Shown here piece after piece: positions 13,112 to 15,349 of a DNA stretch of 15,349 nucleotides. The stretch covers positions 1-15,349 of the forward strand of contig CALBTS010000887.1 of assembly GCA_937968035.1 (NCBI GenBank). The letters are read 5' to 3'. The notes below the pieces were generated by a model, which saw nothing but the letters and a program-made list of their open reading frames with translations, was not told the DNA's origin and searched no databases. Both the position numbers and the translations under genes were made by a program. Position 1 is the stretch's first letter. Each line of letters starts with the position of its first letter. Origin of the DNA: an uncultured Methanomethylovorans sp. GTDB lineage: Archaea > Halobacteriota > Methanosarcinia > Methanosarcinales > Methanosarcinaceae.

Positions 13112-13625
13112 TAAGATCAAAGTACTTGATGCTCACTACCGTGCCATCGCCAGGGCAGCTCCCATCTGCCATGCGTTCGGATTTCGACTCGCATTATACG
13201 ATTTCCCTTTCAATATGACCGCCGAAGAACTTGTGGAATATGTCACCGATAAGACCACCATCGGCGAATCAGGAAAATACCTGCGCCTGCTGCATGATAA
13301 AGGCCACTTCTTTGTGTTCGATCTGCCTAAAAAGGGCTTTCAGCCCCAGTTCGGCACAGCGGTTGTAACGACCTCGAAGCCTGAAAAGAAACGTGCCATA
13401 ACTCCCGATGACATTGCGAACGGAATTCTCAGAAAAAGCTCATACCTGCTGCTTGTCGGCCTTGGCAGGAAAGGCCTCCCTAAAGAAATGTTCGAACAGG
13501 CTCCCCTTCACCTTGATATCACCTCAGCTGGCATCTCCCTGGAAACCTGCACAGCCATCGGATGCATTCCTGCGTATATAATGGGCATAGTGCATACTAA
13601 GCAAAATTCAAAAGCTCAGGCTTAG
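13080..13625 (+). CDS. DUF531 archaeal protein
   Basis: A 181-residue protein of the archaeal DUF531 family, function not known. Conserved opening: MGIINTYDKIKVLDAHYRAIARAA, followed by HAFGFRLALYDFPFN and a late LLVGLGRKGLPKEMFEQAPLHLDITS segment, with ETCTAIGCIPAYIMG near the end. The central and late blocks have the look of a knotted methyltransferase-like or nucleotide-binding alpha/beta protein, but I see no decisive motif. The start is ATG 13080 (MLTMGIINT), with GGAGAG before it; a longer frame begins at 13011 inside the GNAT gene and is not favoured, and ATG 13089 is possible. Last gene of the operon, with a 32-base overlap with the GNAT gene. Confidence 0.8.
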   Translation: MLTMGIINTYDKIKVLDAHYRAIARAAPICHAFGFRLALYDFPFNMTAEELVEYVTDKTTIGESGKYLRLLHDKGHFFVFDLPKKGFQPQFGTAVVTTSKPEKKRAITPDDIANGILRKSSYLLLVGLGRKGLPKEMFEQAPLHLDITSAGISLETCTAIGCIPAYIMGIVHTKQNSKAQA

Positions 13626-13641
13626 AGAATGGATAAAATAA

Positions 13642-13658
13642 GAGGCTTTCAAAGCCTC
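13642..13658. terminator. Palindromic stem between DUF531 gene and pheS
   Basis: GAGGCTTT (13642-13649) and AAAGCCTC (13651-13658) form a near-perfect palindrome that includes the pheS stop codon on the minus strand (13649-13651). It lies in the 23-base gap of two convergent genes and likely helps end or protect both transcripts. Confidence 0.45.
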
Positions 13659-15133
13659 GGAGAAGGGGTCTTGCGCAGCCAGTCGATATCCGACTGGTAT
13701 AATTCTCGCAGATCCTTAAGGTCCAGTTTGAGCATTGCCAGACGGCTTACTCCCAAACCCCAGGCAAGGACAGGGTACTTGATACCAAGGGGGTGGGTAA
13801 CTTCCTTTCTGAATACGCCTGCGCCCCCAAGCTCTACCCAGCCCAGGCCTTCAACGTAGACCTCAGGTTCCACACTGGGCTCAGTATATGGGAAATAGCC
13901 TGGCCTGAAGCGCACATCCTTGAACCCCATCCTGTGATAGAACTCAGAAAGCAGACCAAGAAGATTGGCAAAGGTCATATCCTTATCCATTACCACACCT
14001 TCCAGTTGTTCGAATTCCGGGGTGTGGGTTGGATCGATAGTTTCCCTGCGGTATGCCCTGTCAATGGAGAATGCCTTGACAGGTGCCTCCGGATTATCTG
14101 CAAGGTATTTGATCGTCACAGCAGTGGTATGCGTTCTGAGGACATTCTTGCAGGCAATTTCCTCGCTCCACCTGCCTCCCCATCCTTTTGAGTCAAGCTC
14201 TCCTCCATGCTCATGCATAGCACATACCTTGTCTTTGTACTCCTCTGGAAGTTCTGAAGTTTCTTTGAGGTGGAAAGTATCCTGCATTTCCCTTGCAGGG
14301 TGGTCCTGTGGCTGGAACAGGGCATCGAAGTTCCAGAAAGAGCTCTGTACTATATCTCCTTTTATTTCAGTGAAACCCATTTCCAGAAAGATCTGGCGCA
14401 TCTGGTCGATAAGGCGCTGATATGGATGCACCTTAGCCCCATATACAATACGGGGTGGTGTATGAATATTATAAGGTCGGAAATTTTTCTCTTTCCATTC
14501 CCCACTCTTGATCATCTCGGAAGTAAGCTGAGCAACTTCTTCTTCCAGAGTGATACCTTCCCGCACAAGTTCCTCACCACTGGCAGTGATCCGGAAGGTC
14601 CGCAGTTTTTTCTCGTTCCTGTTCACCAGCTTGCGTTTTATGAGTTCCTGGATAATAGCGTTGTCAACTCCCAGCTGTTCAGGCGTTACCTCCCCACTGC
14701 TCAAATTAGTAAGGGCTTTTTCATCATCACCGATGTCAGCTTTACCCGAAGGGATCACATTTCCCTGCTCTATATTAGCCCATCCCTTGCGGCGAAGCCA
14801 TCCTGTAGCGATGCCCACTATTTTAGGTGATACTTTTTCCTTCAGCTCTTCCAGAGAAGTCGGGCCAGACATGGCTACGATCATTTGCCTCTCGGGAAGG
14901 CCAGAACTTGCATACTCTTCGCCTTCGGAGGTCAGGCTGTAAGTTTCTATAACCTGTTCCAACACATCAGCAAGTCCTTTCTCCTGCAGCATAAAGGCAG
15001 ACTGGATAACTGTTTCAACCTTCAGTCCGGAGATCTGCGCAAGTTCTGCAGGGGTTAAATTACCTTGCTTCCCCAGACCTATCAGAACAACTTTCTCGTT
15101 AGTGGTTAGATTATACTGGTGGTTCATTGTCAC
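13649..15133 (-). CDS. pheS: Phenylalanine--tRNA ligase alpha subunit
   Basis: A 494-residue catalytic subunit of the class II phenylalanyl-tRNA synthetase, archaeal/eukaryotic type, acting with PheT (not in this window). The N-terminal 200 or so residues are repeated winged-helix-like segments ([36 protein letters not shown]). The catalytic core shows the motif 1 region around [35 protein letters not shown], motif 2 in [20 protein letters not shown], and motif 3 in [16 protein letters not shown] and [15 protein letters not shown]. Its length suits the archaeal class. The start at 15133 has AGGTGTG as ribosome site, 24 bases after trpS. Confidence 0.96.
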   Translation of the reverse strand: MTMNHQYNLTTNEKVVLIGLGKQGNLTPAELAQISGLKVETVIQSAFMLQEKGLADVLEQVIETYSLTSEGEEYASSGLPERQMIVAMSGPTSLEELKEKVSPKIVGIATGWLRRKGWANIEQGNVIPSGKADIGDDEKALTNLSSGEVTPEQLGVDNAIIQELIKRKLVNRNEKKLRTFRITASGEELVREGITLEEEVAQLTSEMIKSGEWKEKNFRPYNIHTPPRIVYGAKVHPYQRLIDQMRQIFLEMGFTEIKGDIVQSSFWNFDALFQPQDHPAREMQDTFHLKETSELPEEYKDKVCAMHEHGGELDSKGWGGRWSEEIACKNVLRTHTTAVTIKYLADNPEAPVKAFSIDRAYRRETIDPTHTPEFEQLEGVVMDKDMTFANLLGLLSEFYHRMGFKDVRFRPGYFPYTEPSVEPEVYVEGLGWVELGGAGVFRKEVTHPLGIKYPVLAWGLGVSRLAMLKLDLKDLRELYQSDIDWLRKTPSPRL

Positions 15134-15157
15134 ACCTGGTCTAAGCGATCATTGAAT

Positions 15158-15349
15158 TCATAAGCAATATTCATCAAGTCTTTCCCTAGCAAGCTCTCTT
15201 TTCTCTTGGTGATCCTTCAGGAACTTTTCCATTCTTTCAGCAGCCAGGTTCTTACAACTGCCGCAGGTTCTCTGTCCCGTGACACATTCCTCACGTATCT
15301 GCAAAAGCTCCTGATCATCTTCCATGAGATGGAAAAGCAAAAGCTCGTA
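15158..15349 (-). CDS. trpS: Tryptophan--tRNA ligase, C-terminal end (5' end outside window)
   Basis: The last 63 residues of a frame that stays open to the window edge (codons begin at 15349). The text [20 protein letters not shown], then a TCGSCK CxxC, then [20 protein letters not shown] ending in DEYCL, matches the C terminus of archaeal/eukaryotic-type TrpRS, where this helical tail follows the anticodon-binding domain. No active-site motif is inside the window, so the call rests on the tail only. A TTG near 15340 is not the start. It lies 24 bases before pheS on the same strand, so the two synthetase genes are probably one transcript. Confidence 0.85.
   Translation of the reverse strand, partial: YELLLFHLMEDDQELLQIREECVTGQRTCGSCKNLAAERMEKFLKDHQEKRELARERLDEYCL

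Overview
The window reads as chromosomal core sequence of a methanogenic archaeon, most likely in the order Methanosarcinales; the genus cannot be fixed by eye. The evidence is a set of archaeal genes: PAN proteasome ATPase, archaeal MBF1, archaeal/eukaryote-type PheS and TrpS, archaeal GlmM, ArfC-type flavin/F420 pathway reductase, and archaeal-only families (DUF99, DUF356, DUF531). TATA-like boxes about 25-30 bases before starts and GGTG/GGAG ribosome sites also fit. I see no prophage, insertion sequence, CRISPR array, tRNA or rRNA gene.

Layout: (1) 1-572, + strand: 3' part of a CbiC-like precorrin-8X methylmutase whose catalytic His position reads Val. (2) 606-5042, - strand, transcribed right to left: amidohydrolase, UspA-type protein and four-CBS protein as a tight cluster; then the reductase ArfC; then an extracytoplasmic redox pair, a thioredoxin-like lipoprotein and CcdA. 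The lipoprotein promoter carries repeated GTTTTGTG elements around its TATA box. (3) 5043-6549, + strand: a 417-base stretch with a strong TATA box and a possible frameshifted small gene, a DUF167 protein, an unlisted 41-residue microprotein with good promoter and ribosome site, and a stand-alone Toprim protein. (4) 6546-8383, - strand: DUF356 protein, ProC, and the basal transcription co-factor aMBF1, which sits upstream of proC in a likely operon. (5) 8467-10400, + strand: PAN, divergent from aMBF1 over one symmetrical TATA box, then the DUF99 protein. (6) 10408-11748, - strand: GlmM, divergent from (7) 11848-13625, + strand: an overlapping operon of a LarE-type sulfur transferase, a GNAT acetyltransferase and a DUF531 protein. 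(8) 13649-15349, - strand: PheS preceded by the end of TrpS.

Most genes are housekeeping: cofactor synthesis (cobamide, flavin/F420), proline and amino-sugar metabolism, tRNA charging, protein turnover. I found no defence system or clearly new large system. The best leads are the His-less CbiC paralogue, the repeat-flanked promoter of the redox pair, the microprotein next to the Toprim gene, the broken or frameshifted ORF at 5223-5480, and the larE-GNAT-DUF531 operon.
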